Notes under the pieces: model-generated | What the model was told of the DNA's origin: nothing | Database searches by the model: none | The model's input: only the letters and a program-made list of their open reading frames with translations | Part shown: in pieces, positions 1 through 6,641 of the stretch | Layout: every line of letters starts with the position of its first letter | Position numbering within the stretch: position 1 is the stretch's first letter | Program-made: the position numbers and the translations under genes | From: Deltaproteobacteria bacterium | GTDB lineage: Bacteria; Desulfobacterota; Dissulfuribacteria; Dissulfuribacterales; QOAL01 | Direction of reading: 5' to 3' | NCBI GenBank assembly: GCA_026988585.1 | Contig: JALSKY010000231.1 | Span: 1-10,095, forward strand | DNA: 10,095 nt

Positions 1-1490
1 CTATAATAGTCGCAAATGGCGTAACCTTTGTGGCATTTTCGATCATCATTCTCCTGTTTGCACGAAGTGTTGTGGATCCAATCAAGAAGACTGCAGGCTT
101 TATCAACTCCGTTTCCCAGAAGATGGACCTCACCAAGAGAATGGAGGTGAAGGGCAGGGACGAAATGGCAGCAATGACAAGATCCATGAACGGTTTTCTC
201 GACGCCCTTCAGGAGGCATTTAAAGACGTTGTGCAGAAGTCAGGAGAGTTTGCCAGTACCAGTAGCAGGGTCTATCAGGTGGCAGAGAGGATCACTGAGA
301 ATGCAGGCAAACAGGCCCACAGATCCAAGGATGCCCAGAAGCGTGTGGAGCTCATGGGAAAGACCGCCCAGGAGGTGGCGCAGCATGCACAGTCATCTGC
401 AAAACTTGCCAGGGAAGTTGCTTCTGTAATTGAAGAGATTGTCAATACCAGTGGTGAGATCAGCAAGGTCTCTAATGAAAACAAATCTGGGGCTCAGACT
501 GTGGTTGAAACAGTTGCTGCTATGGGTGAAACCGCTCAGCAGGTCCAGGCCCGTGCGATTCAACAGTCAGAAGCAGCGGAAAAAACATCAGTTGCCCTGA
601 GGGAGATGGCAAGTGAGCTGAATCTCATGGCCAAGGAGGCAGAACAGGCGGCTGTTCAGGCGGAAGGAACCATGCAGAATGCCCAGAAGGGGCGTCAGGC
701 CCTTGCAGAGACGGTACGGGGTATGGAGAATATAGCCAAGAGTTCTCAGCAGGTTCGGGAGATCGTAGATATGATCTCAGACATTGCAGAGCAGACCAAC
801 CTTCTAGCCCTTAACGCAGCAATCGAGGCCGCCAGGGCCGGCGAGCATGGACGGGGTTTTGCCGTGGTTGCCGAGGAGATTCGTAAGCTTGCAGACCGGA
901 CCAGTGAGTCAACCCGTGAAATTGAAAGCCTTATCGAGGAGAGTGCGGAAAGCGTGGAGACAGGGCTCAATCTGGCCAATGAGAGCAGTAATACCCTGGA
1001 AGAGTTGCTGCGTGCAGTGGAAGATTCTGCAAAGGTCATCATCGAGATTGCAGAGGCATCCGGCAAGCAGTCAAAGGCTACTGGGCGCCTGGTAAATTCC
1101 ATGGATCAGGTCAAGGAGTTGTCCTCATCCATTGTGCAGATGACAGGCAAGCAGGGTGAGAGAAGAAAACGGGTGGAAGAGGCTATTGCAGTACTTCAGG
1201 AACTCAGCGACAGGATTTCAGAGATCGCCAGATCCTCATCCATGGTTACCAGGACGGCTGTGGAGACTGTGGGGCAGGTCGTGGTAAACTCCAGCGAGAT
1301 CACGTCCAGAACCGAAAAACAGAAGGAGCGTAGCGCAGCCCTCAGAGAACTGCTGGATACCATGGCAGCCGTTGCCAGCCAGAATGCCAAGGGTGCTGAG
1401 GTCGCCCTGGAAGATATGGTTGCCCTGCAGAAAGGGGCCAAGGAGCTGGAGAAGATCATGAGGAGATTCAAGGTCTCTTCTTTCTCCTGA
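1..1490 (+). CDS. Methyl-accepting chemotaxis protein, C-terminal part (5' end outside window)
   Basis: This is the cytoplasmic part of a transmembrane chemoreceptor that controls a CheA/CheW complex. The frame is open to the window edge, so the gene is partial; a GTG at 30 is internal. Numbering from the first full codon (position 3), residues 1-24 are a hydrophobic helix (the last membrane segment). A HAMP domain follows at about 25-75, with the DPIKK start and a GRDEM motif. A long coiled-coil signalling domain follows, with the conserved hairpin tip at about 260-300 (EQTNLLALNAAIEAARAGE, then HGRGFAVVAEEIRKLA). The arms on each side of the tip are about 200 and 215 residues, which is long for the family. 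There is no C-terminal CheR-tethering pentapeptide. The sensory domain lies outside the window, so the ligand is unknown. The binding-protein gene starts 56 bp downstream and may be co-transcribed. Confidence 0.95.
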   Translation, partial: IIVANGVTFVAFSIIILLFARSVVDPIKKTAGFINSVSQKMDLTKRMEVKGRDEMAAMTRSMNGFLDALQEAFKDVVQKSGEFASTSSRVYQVAERITENAGKQAHRSKDAQKRVELMGKTAQEVAQHAQSSAKLAREVASVIEEIVNTSGEISKVSNENKSGAQTVVETVAAMGETAQQVQARAIQQSEAAEKTSVALREMASELNLMAKEAEQAAVQAEGTMQNAQKGRQALAETVRGMENIAKSSQQVREIVDMISDIAEQTNLLALNAAIEAARAGEHGRGFAVVAEEIRKLADRTSESTREIESLIEESAESVETGLNLANESSNTLEELLRAVEDSAKVIIEIAEASGKQSKATGRLVNSMDQVKELSSSIVQMTGKQGERRKRVEEAIAVLQELSDRISEIARSSSMVTRTAVETVGQVVVNSSEITSRTEKQKERSAALRELLDTMAAVASQNAKGAEVALEDMVALQKGAKELEKIMRRFKVSSFS

Positions 1491-1546
1491 TAAAGGGAAA
1501 AGTCTAAGATTGTGTCGACAAGCCCAAGGGGATCAAGGAAAATATC

Positions 1547-2689
1547 ATGTTGAAGAACTGCCGGAACTCCTTAGCCATCCTGTTTTTGTGTTTCTCTTTT
1601 GTTTGCCCTGAAATCGCTGCTTCTCAGGAGTTGGTTCTCGGGGCATCCAGTGCCCAGAGCGGAACAAGCGGAAAGCTTGGAAGGGAATATGCAAGAGGGT
1701 TCCAGGCATATTTTGCTCATGTAAATCAGAATGGCGGAGTTAATGGCAGGAAGATAGTTCTTAAGATAAGGGATGATGGCTATGAGCCAGGCCGGGCCAG
1801 GGCAAATACAAGGAGATTCGTTACTGACGATGTACTCCTGTTGACCGGATATGTTGGTACCCCAACAGCCAAGGCTGCCCTGCCTGTTGCAGAGGATGCT
1901 GGCCTTCCATTCTTTTTCCCCATGACTGGAGCGGAGTTTTTGAGGCATCCGGTCCGGCCGCTGGTATTCAACCTGAGAGCCAGTTATTTCATGGAGACCG
2001 AGATGATGGTTCGGTATCTTGTGGACAATCTGGCTCTTAACCGGATAGCTGTTTTCTATCAAGCGGACTCCTTTGGCCAGGCTGGCCTTGCCGGGGTCCA
2101 GCGCGCTATGAAGAAAAGGGGCATGAAGCTGGAAGGGAGTGCAAGCTATGCCAGAAATACCATTGCTGTAAAGGGTGCAGTGGAAAAGTTGGCCAGGCTG
2201 AAGCCAGAGGCAGTGATAATGATAGGTACCTACAAGCCCTGCGTCAGATTTATCCAGATTGCCAAGAGAAGTGGTATGGCAAACTGCCTTTTTCTCAACA
2301 TCTCTTTTGTGGGAAGTGCGGCTCTGGCTCACTATCTCGGCAAGGATGGAGATGGCGTGATGATCTCCCAGGTGGTCCCGTCCCCGTGGAACATGGATCT
2401 CCCTGCTGTCCAGGAATATCACGCAGTAATGAAGGCCAGATTCAACGATTTCAAACCTGGTTATCTGAGTTTTGAGGGATTTTTGGCAGCAAAGACACTG
2501 GTGGAAATCCTGAACAGGGCCGGTCCAGAACCCGACAGGAAAAGTGTTCTTCAGGCCGCCAACAGCCTGAGGGATTATGACCCTGGTATCGGAACATACA
2601 TCAGTTTCTCTGCCAAAGATCATCAGGGGCTGGATAAGGTGTTCCTGGTGAAGATCCAGAAAGGTCGTTTTGTGCCGGTCCGGTTCTGA
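1547..2689 (+). CDS. Periplasmic substrate-binding protein, LivK-like (Peripla_BP_6 type)
   Basis: A 380-residue type I periplasmic binding protein of the branched-chain amino acid/amide family. Residues 1-26 form a signal peptide (basic N-terminus, hydrophobic core, AAS before QELV). The mature protein opens with LVLGASSAQSG, then GREYARGFQAYFAHVNQNGGVNGRKI, the usual first strand and helix of the fold. It ends with the family-typical DPGIGTYISFSAKDHQGLDKVFL. An AAGGA ribosome binding site at 1535-1539 supports the ATG at 1547. No ABC permease or ATPase gene lies next to it. It follows a chemoreceptor gene by 56 bp, so it may deliver a ligand to a receptor rather than to a transporter; that is inference. 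The ligand cannot be read from the sequence. Cys20 is not in a convincing lipobox, so a soluble periplasmic protein is favoured over a lipoprotein. Confidence 0.9.
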   Translation: MLKNCRNSLAILFLCFSFVCPEIAASQELVLGASSAQSGTSGKLGREYARGFQAYFAHVNQNGGVNGRKIVLKIRDDGYEPGRARANTRRFVTDDVLLLTGYVGTPTAKAALPVAEDAGLPFFFPMTGAEFLRHPVRPLVFNLRASYFMETEMMVRYLVDNLALNRIAVFYQADSFGQAGLAGVQRAMKKRGMKLEGSASYARNTIAVKGAVEKLARLKPEAVIMIGTYKPCVRFIQIAKRSGMANCLFLNISFVGSAALAHYLGKDGDGVMISQVVPSPWNMDLPAVQEYHAVMKARFNDFKPGYLSFEGFLAAKTLVEILNRAGPEPDRKSVLQAANSLRDYDPGIGTYISFSAKDHQGLDKVFLVKIQKGRFVPVRF

Positions 2690-2869
2690 TACCGTACATA
2701 CTATTTCCATGTTTTTATTCACTGTTTCTTAAAAAAGACTAAAAATGGTTGTGCTACTCCCCTGAAGCTTTATCTTCTCCTGTGTAAAAAAGTTGTGTTG
2801 AGCAATGATGGAACTATTGCCGATTGGCATGGGTTTGGGTTCCTTCATGAATAGGGAGGAGAGATTCAG

Positions 2870-3769
2870 ATGGGTGTTTTGGCAGAGCAGGATGGATTCA
2901 ATCTGGACGAGATCGGCAGAAAGATGTCTGAGGAAGCTGGACCGGTTGGTCTGGCACAAGAGGCCCGTGCTGCATTTTCTGCAATAGTTGAGGCAGGGGA
3001 GGTGCTTCTCTCCTATGCCAGGACGGGCTTCAGGATAAATTTTAAGGGGCGTATAGATCTGGTGACAGATGCAGATCTTGCCTCTGAAAAGGTGATTCTG
3101 CACGCTCTGAAAGGGATCGAAGAGGTAGAAATACTGGCAGAGGAAGATAGTGGATCTTCACCTGTCCCGGGAAAATGGGATCTCTCACCAGGGCGATATT
3201 GGATAGTTGATCCTCTGGACGGGACTACAAACTTTGCCCATTTTTTCCCCATGTATGCAGTCTCCATAGCCTTGACCCAGGTGGATTCATCCGCTTCATG
3301 CACTCCCCTGTTGGGAATGGTCTATCTGCCCCGGCTTAAAGAGCTGTTCTGGGGCCTCAAGGGCAGAGGAGCCTGGCTCAATTGCAACCCTATTTCGGTT
3401 TCCACTCAAGAGAGCATGGAGAGGTCGCTTCTTGCCACCGGGTTTCCGTATGATATCCATGAAGATTCAGGAGATGTCATAGATGCCTTCTCCAAAATGA
3501 TCGTAAGGGCTCAGGGGATCAGGCGTGCAGGGGCAGCTGCCATAGACCTGGCCTATGTAGCAGCTGGGCGATTTGAAGGTTTTTGGGAGATGAAACTCAA
3601 GCCGTGGGATACTGCTGCAGGTTGGCTGCTCATCCAGGAGGCTGGCGGCCAAGTTTCTGATTTTCAGGGCAGGCCTTTCACCCCATTTTTCAGCGAAGTG
3701 GCTGCGTCAAACAGCCATATCCACAAGGAGATGATCAGGCTGCTTTCAGACTATTCTATAGGGAGATGA
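2870..3769 (+). CDS. Inositol monophosphatase family phosphatase (SuhB/CysQ-like)
   Basis: A 299-residue Mg2+-dependent sugar or nucleotide phosphatase of the inositol-monophosphatase family. The metal-site motifs are all visible: LAEEDSG at 89-95 (the acidic pair equivalent to the GEE motif), WIVDPLDGTTNF at 111-122 (Asp114 and Asp117), and KPWDTAAG at 244-251 (Asp247). These support an active enzyme. Family members hydrolyse inositol-1-phosphate, fructose-1,6-bisphosphate, NADP or 3'-phosphoadenosine phosphate, and the sequence does not settle which. GGGAGGA at 2854-2860 supports the ATG at 2870. This start gives about 28 residues before the usual beginning of the fold, and an in-frame ATG at 2927 (Met20) is a weaker alternative. 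The NUDIX gene begins 9 bp after the stop, which suggests translational coupling. Confidence 0.92.
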   Translation: MGVLAEQDGFNLDEIGRKMSEEAGPVGLAQEARAAFSAIVEAGEVLLSYARTGFRINFKGRIDLVTDADLASEKVILHALKGIEEVEILAEEDSGSSPVPGKWDLSPGRYWIVDPLDGTTNFAHFFPMYAVSIALTQVDSSASCTPLLGMVYLPRLKELFWGLKGRGAWLNCNPISVSTQESMERSLLATGFPYDIHEDSGDVIDAFSKMIVRAQGIRRAGAAAIDLAYVAAGRFEGFWEMKLKPWDTAAGWLLIQEAGGQVSDFQGRPFTPFFSEVAASNSHIHKEMIRLLSDYSIGR

Positions 3770-3778
3770 TGCTGAACC

Positions 3779-4273
3779 ATGGGGATGACTCGTCATATTG
3801 AATGTGAAAGATGTGGGGCATTGCTGACCGCATACCGCAATCCAGTGCCAACTGTGGATATAATCATTGAAATTCAAGGAGAGATAGTGGTTGTAGAGCG
3901 AAAAAATCCTCCGAAGGGGATGGCTCTGCCTGGTGGATTTGTTGACTATGGAGAGTCTGTGGCTGATGCTGCCGCAAGGGAGGCCAGGGAGGAGACGGGA
4001 CTGGAGATAGAGATTAAATATCTTCTTGGAGTATATTCCGACCCTTCCAGGGATAGGCGGCTCCACACCATAACCTCTGTCTTTGTGGCTTCTTCCAGCG
4101 GAGAACCTGTGGCAGGTGATGATGCTAAAGAGGTAATCCTTGTAAGGCCAGAGGAAGCAGGCCCTCTCTGTTTTGATCATAACAGGATTTTACAGGATTA
4201 TCTGGAGGCCAAAAAAGATATTGATCAGCAGGATTCCAGCTATAGGTATAACAGGTGCTGTTACTTTTCCTGA
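3779..4273 (+). CDS. NUDIX hydrolase, ADP-ribose pyrophosphatase-like
   Basis: A 164-residue NUDIX pyrophosphohydrolase. The box GX5EX7REXXEEXGX is complete at residues 53-75 (G53, E59, R67, E68, E71, E72, G74). The stretch VYSDPSRDRRLHTITSVF after the box resembles bacterial and archaeal ADP-ribose pyrophosphatases, so cleavage of ADP-ribose or a related nucleoside diphosphate is the best guess. The N-terminus carries one CxxC (C9, C12) before YRNPVPTVD, a common lead-in for this subfamily. GGGAGA at 3761-3766, inside the end of the phosphatase gene, is the likely ribosome binding site. An ATG two codons later (3785) is an equally possible start. The last 20 or so residues look unconserved, and the gene runs 13 bp into the convergent diguanylate cyclase gene. 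Confidence 0.92.
   Translation: MGMTRHIECERCGALLTAYRNPVPTVDIIIEIQGEIVVVERKNPPKGMALPGGFVDYGESVADAAAREAREETGLEIEIKYLLGVYSDPSRDRRLHTITSVFVASSSGEPVAGDDAKEVILVRPEEAGPLCFDHNRILQDYLEAKKDIDQQDSSYRYNRCCYFS
4249..4263. repeat. Short hairpin over the convergent stop codons
   Basis: TAACAG and CTGTTA form a perfect 6-bp inverted repeat around a GTG loop. It lies where the NUDIX gene (+) and diguanylate cyclase gene (-) meet; the right arm contains the cyclase stop codon. CTTTTCC follows on the + strand, a weak U-tract, so it might contribute to termination of the NUDIX transcript. The stem is short and this may be chance. Confidence 0.25.
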
Positions 4274-5193
4274 TACTCCCTGTCCTTTATTACCAACTGG
4301 TTGCCTCCCAACTCCTTTGCCATATAGAGGGCTGAATCTGCCTTTCTGATGAGATCGTCAACACCCTCCTCAAGTTGCTGAGGTTCCGATATCTGGAGTG
4401 AAGCAAGTCCTATACTGGCGGTTACCCTGTCTCCTTTTCTGTTGAGCAGATTGGTCCTGATCCTCTCTGCAATGGCTGCTGCCTGCTCCTGGGTTGCATA
4501 GGGTATAAGTACTGCAAATTCATCGCCGCCAAATCTGAAACAGATATCCACATGTTCCCGGGTTGACTTCCTGATGGTATTTGCCACATGCTGCAACACC
4601 CTGTCTCCTGCCTGGTGTCCTTTGCGGTCGTTTATCTCCTTGAAGTTGTCCAGGTCCAGCATGATGAGAAAAAGCGGGTAGTTCTGCCGAACCGCCCTGA
4701 TCGCCTCCTCACGGATCTTTTCATCGAAACAGCGGCGGTTATACAGGTCTGTAAGGGAATCCTTGATGGAAAGCCTGTGGAGCTGATAACGAAGCTCCCT
4801 CTCCCTGAATATCCGGTTCACCTTTGCCTCAAGCTCATCCAAAGGAAAAGGTTTCTGTATGAAGTCGCTGGCCCCAGCCCTGATCACATCTGTATAGGTG
4901 AAGTTTTTGGAGTAGCCGGTCATCACGATCACATCCATATCTTTGTTGAGTTCCCTGGCCTTGCGCATCAGTTCGAATCCGTCCATTTCAGGCATGATAA
5001 GATCTGTAATTAACAGGGTTGCAGGAAAGCCCTCCAGTATCTTAAGGGCCTCTATCCCGTTGGATGCTATGCGATGGTCTATCTTCAGCCTGGAAAAATA
5101 CTGGGCCATCAGGTTGCGAATGGCTGCTTCGTCATCAACAATTACGATTCTTTGCTGCTCTTTCTGTTCCTGTGCAGCTTTATTGGTTTTCAT
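4261..5193 (-). CDS. Response regulator with GGDEF domain: REC-diguanylate cyclase
   Basis: A 310-residue two-domain protein that should make c-di-GMP from GTP under control of phosphorylation. The receiver domain is at about 14-130, with acidic pair D20/D21, phospho-acceptor D64 (LLITDLIMPEMDG), T92 and K114 (IQKPF). The GGDEF domain is at about 142-305. It has DSLTDLYNRR at its start, DLDNFKEINDRKGHQAGD (metal and substrate contacts), an intact GGDEF signature at 222-226, and AxxALYxAKxxGxN near the end (ADSALYMAKELGGNQ). The inhibitory I-site is altered: the residue three before Asp216 is Glu213, with Arg at 212, so RxxD is not formed. AGGA at 5203-5206 is the ribosome binding site. No histidine kinase gene with an intact His lies in the window. 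The gene is divergent from the sigma-54 activator. Confidence 0.95.
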   Translation of the reverse strand: MKTNKAAQEQKEQQRIVIVDDEAAIRNLMAQYFSRLKIDHRIASNGIEALKILEGFPATLLITDLIMPEMDGFELMRKARELNKDMDVIVMTGYSKNFTYTDVIRAGASDFIQKPFPLDELEAKVNRIFRERELRYQLHRLSIKDSLTDLYNRRCFDEKIREEAIRAVRQNYPLFLIMLDLDNFKEINDRKGHQAGDRVLQHVANTIRKSTREHVDICFRFGGDEFAVLIPYATQEQAAAIAERIRTNLLNRKGDRVTASIGLASLQISEPQQLEEGVDDLIRKADSALYMAKELGGNQLVIKDREYQEK

Positions 5194-5280
5194 GGAGCGG
5201 GTTCCTGTCTTTTGGTCAGTCTGTAAATGGATATTCAGTTTTCATTCAGCTATATATAAATTATTCGTCAGGTTTCTGCC

Positions 5281-5309
5281 ATTATATGATTGAAAAAAAA
5301 GAGCGTAAT
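5281..5309 (-). promoter_or_regulatory. Candidate sigma-70 promoter for the REC-GGDEF gene
   Basis: Reading the minus strand, a perfect -10 box TATAAT lies at 5281-5286, and a weak -35 (ATTACG, 5304-5309) lies 17 bp upstream. Transcription would start near 5274 and leave about an 80-nt leader before the ATG at 5193. The -10 match is strong and the -35 poor, so the promoter may need an activator. Confidence 0.45.
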
Positions 5310-5318
5310 TGGTAGAAA
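5290..5318 (+). promoter_or_regulatory. Candidate sigma-70 promoter for the sigma-54 activator gene
   Basis: TTGAAA (5290-5295, five of six to consensus) and TAGAAA (5313-5318, four of six) are separated by exactly 17 bp. Transcription would begin near 5325, 24 nt before the ATG at 5349, with the AAGGTGG ribosome binding site in between. It overlaps the divergent candidate promoter of the REC-GGDEF gene. Confidence 0.5.
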
Positions 5319-5348
5319 ATAGGGGAAAATTTTTTCACAAGGTGGGGC

Positions 5349-6428
5349 ATGGAGTTAATAATCGGGGAAAGCGAGGCGATATCCAGGTTAAAGCAGCTCA
5401 TAGCACGGGTGGCGGATACCGGCCTTACTGTATTGATAAATGGCGAAAGTGGTGTGGGTAAGGAGCTTGTGGCCAGAAGTCTGCATCAGCAATCCGGCCG
5501 CCGAAACCGCCCTTTTGTCAAGGTCAACTGTGCTGCTCTTCCAGGAGAGCTTCTTGAAAGCGAGCTCTTTGGTTACGAGAAGGGGGCCTTCACCGGGGCT
5601 GATCAGCCCAAGCCAGGCAAGTTTGAGCTGGCTGACAACGGCACTATCTTTTTGGACGAGATAGGAGATATGTCCATTTCCTTGCAGGCCAAGATGCTCC
5701 AGGTGCTCCAGGATGGGGAGTTCAGCAGGGTTGGCGGCGTCAAGGATGTCAAGGTCAATACATGGATTGTCTGTGCCACCCATCATGACCTGGAAGCAGA
5801 TATACAGGCAGGAACTTTCAGGGAAGACCTCTATTACAGGATCAATATAATAAAGATAATCGTTCCGCCTCTGCGGGATCGGCTCGATGATATCCCCCTG
5901 CTTGTCAGGCATTTCCTGGCCAAATATCAGTCCAGCCTGGGGCAGCATGAGGGGCAGTTTCAGATTTCGCCGGATCTGATGCGCCTTTTTATGCAGTATA
6001 ACTGGCCAGGTAACGTCAGGGAGCTGGAGAATCTTATCCAGAAGCTGATGGTTACCCAGGATGAGGCCGCTATCATAGATGATCTGACTCGCAAGATCCA
6101 TGGTTCGGAATCCAGACTGGAACGAAAGAGTCAGTGGCAGCCGGATCAGCAGATACTTGATGCAGTGTTGCAGGATGTCAAGGCTCAGGTAGCGCAGGGA
6201 CTGCCTCCCTTGAAGGAGGTGAAGAAAAGGGCACAGGCCGTAGCGGAGAGAGTTGTTATAGAGGAGGCCCTGTCTGTGGCCAGGGGAAACAGGAAGGAGG
6301 CGGCCAAGCTCTTGAAAATCAGCTACAAGGCCCTTCTTTACAAGATGAGAGATTATGATATCGATGATGACCTTTCTTCTCATTCAGGTGCGACTATCAA
6401 TATCAAACCCACATCAGATAGTTTATGA
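5349..6428 (+). CDS. Sigma-54-dependent transcriptional activator without a regulatory domain (PspF-like layout)
   Basis: A 359-residue bacterial enhancer-binding protein that should use ATP hydrolysis to open sigma-54 promoters. The AAA+ domain begins at residue 1-5 (LIIGESEAI). It shows Walker A GESGVGKE at 32-39, the sigma-54 contact loop GAFTGA at 79-84, Walker B TIFLDE at 99-104, arginine-finger region FREDLYYR at 157-164, and sensor II NWPGNVRELEN at 218-228. A linker of about 80 residues leads to a Fis-type helix-turn-helix at about 312-338 (GNRKEAAKLLKISYKALLYKM). There is no N-terminal receiver, GAF or PAS domain, so activity is probably controlled by a partner protein or by expression level, as PspF is by PspA. 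AAGGTGG just upstream supports the ATG at 5349. A sigma-54 promoter lies directly downstream of this gene, ahead of the PilZ gene, and is its most obvious target. Confidence 0.95.
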   Translation: MELIIGESEAISRLKQLIARVADTGLTVLINGESGVGKELVARSLHQQSGRRNRPFVKVNCAALPGELLESELFGYEKGAFTGADQPKPGKFELADNGTIFLDEIGDMSISLQAKMLQVLQDGEFSRVGGVKDVKVNTWIVCATHHDLEADIQAGTFREDLYYRINIIKIIVPPLRDRLDDIPLLVRHFLAKYQSSLGQHEGQFQISPDLMRLFMQYNWPGNVRELENLIQKLMVTQDEAAIIDDLTRKIHGSESRLERKSQWQPDQQILDAVLQDVKAQVAQGLPPLKEVKKRAQAVAERVVIEEALSVARGNRKEAAKLLKISYKALLYKMRDYDIDDDLSSHSGATINIKPTSDSL

Positions 6429-6483
6429 TCCGGTGCAGTCTGCCTTGTTTTCCTGTCTTTAGAAAAGTTTTCCTTTTTTAGTG

Positions 6484-6517
6484 GAAAAATAGTTCTGTTC
6501 ATTTGGAACTATTTTTC
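6484..6517. repeat. Perfect 12-bp inverted repeat: enhancer site for the sigma-54 activator, or terminator of its gene
   Basis: GAAAAATAGTTC (6484-6495) and GAACTATTTTTC (6506-6517) are exact inverted copies around a 10-nt loop. Two readings fit. As an upstream activator site, its centre (about 6500) is near -115 relative to the start expected from the sigma-54 promoter at 6590-6605, a usual enhancer distance, and the arms would suit a Fis-type dimer. As a bidirectional intrinsic terminator, it lies 55 bp after the activator stop codon, with an A5 run before and a T5 run after a TAGTTC/GAACTA core. The stem has only four G/C pairs, which weakens the terminator reading. The symmetry is certain; the role is inference. 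Confidence 0.6.
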
Positions 6518-6589
6518 TTACCTCTCTATTTTTTTCTCAATCTACCCATTTCTGCGGTTCCTTTGTCGGTCTGTTGGCCTTTTCCCCCT

Positions 6590-6605
6590 TGGCCTTTTTT
6601 TTGCA
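6590..6605 (+). promoter_or_regulatory. Sigma-54 (-24/-12) promoter of the PilZ-PAS-kinase-like gene
   Basis: TGGCCTTTTTTTTGCA matches the TGGC...TTGCA sigma-54 pattern. The GG (6591-6592) and GC (6603-6604) are exactly 12 bp apart, as required, with a pyrimidine before TGGC and an A after TTGC. The expected start is near 6616, followed by GAGGG (6632-6636) and an ATG at 6642. A sigma-54 activator gene lies immediately upstream, which strengthens the call. Confidence 0.75.
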
Positions 6606-6620
6606 TTAAAAATTTTAATG
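6604..6620. repeat. Perfect palindrome over the -12 element and start site
   Basis: CATTAAAA, a central A, then TTTTAATG: a perfect 8-bp inverted repeat at 6604-6620. It starts at the C of the -12 GC dinucleotide and ends just past the predicted transcription start. A protein bound here would block the promoter, so it could be an operator. It could also be a chance result of AT-rich sequence. Confidence 0.45.
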
Positions 6621-6641
6621 AAGCATGCAGCGAGGGAAAAA

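Noticed and set aside
1571..2722. Minus-strand open frame of 383 codons opposite the binding-protein gene
   Set aside because: It mirrors the codon phase of a clear LivK-type gene, has no recognisable domain, and lacks a credible ribosome binding site.
2690..2869. Promoter, terminator or riboswitch between the binding-protein and phosphatase genes
   Set aside because: No stem with a U-tract, no credible -35/-10 pair, and no -24/-12 pair with correct spacing was found (TTGC at 2817-2820 has no GG 12 bp upstream).
5388..6383. Minus-strand open frame of 331 codons opposite the sigma-54 activator
   Set aside because: The plus strand carries all sigma-54 activator motifs; the antisense frame has no family features.
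6618..6641. Upstream ATG (6618) as the start of the PilZ-PAS-kinase-like gene
   Set aside because: It has no ribosome binding site, lies inside a palindrome and within a few bases of the expected transcription start; ATG 6642 has GAGGG five bases upstream.
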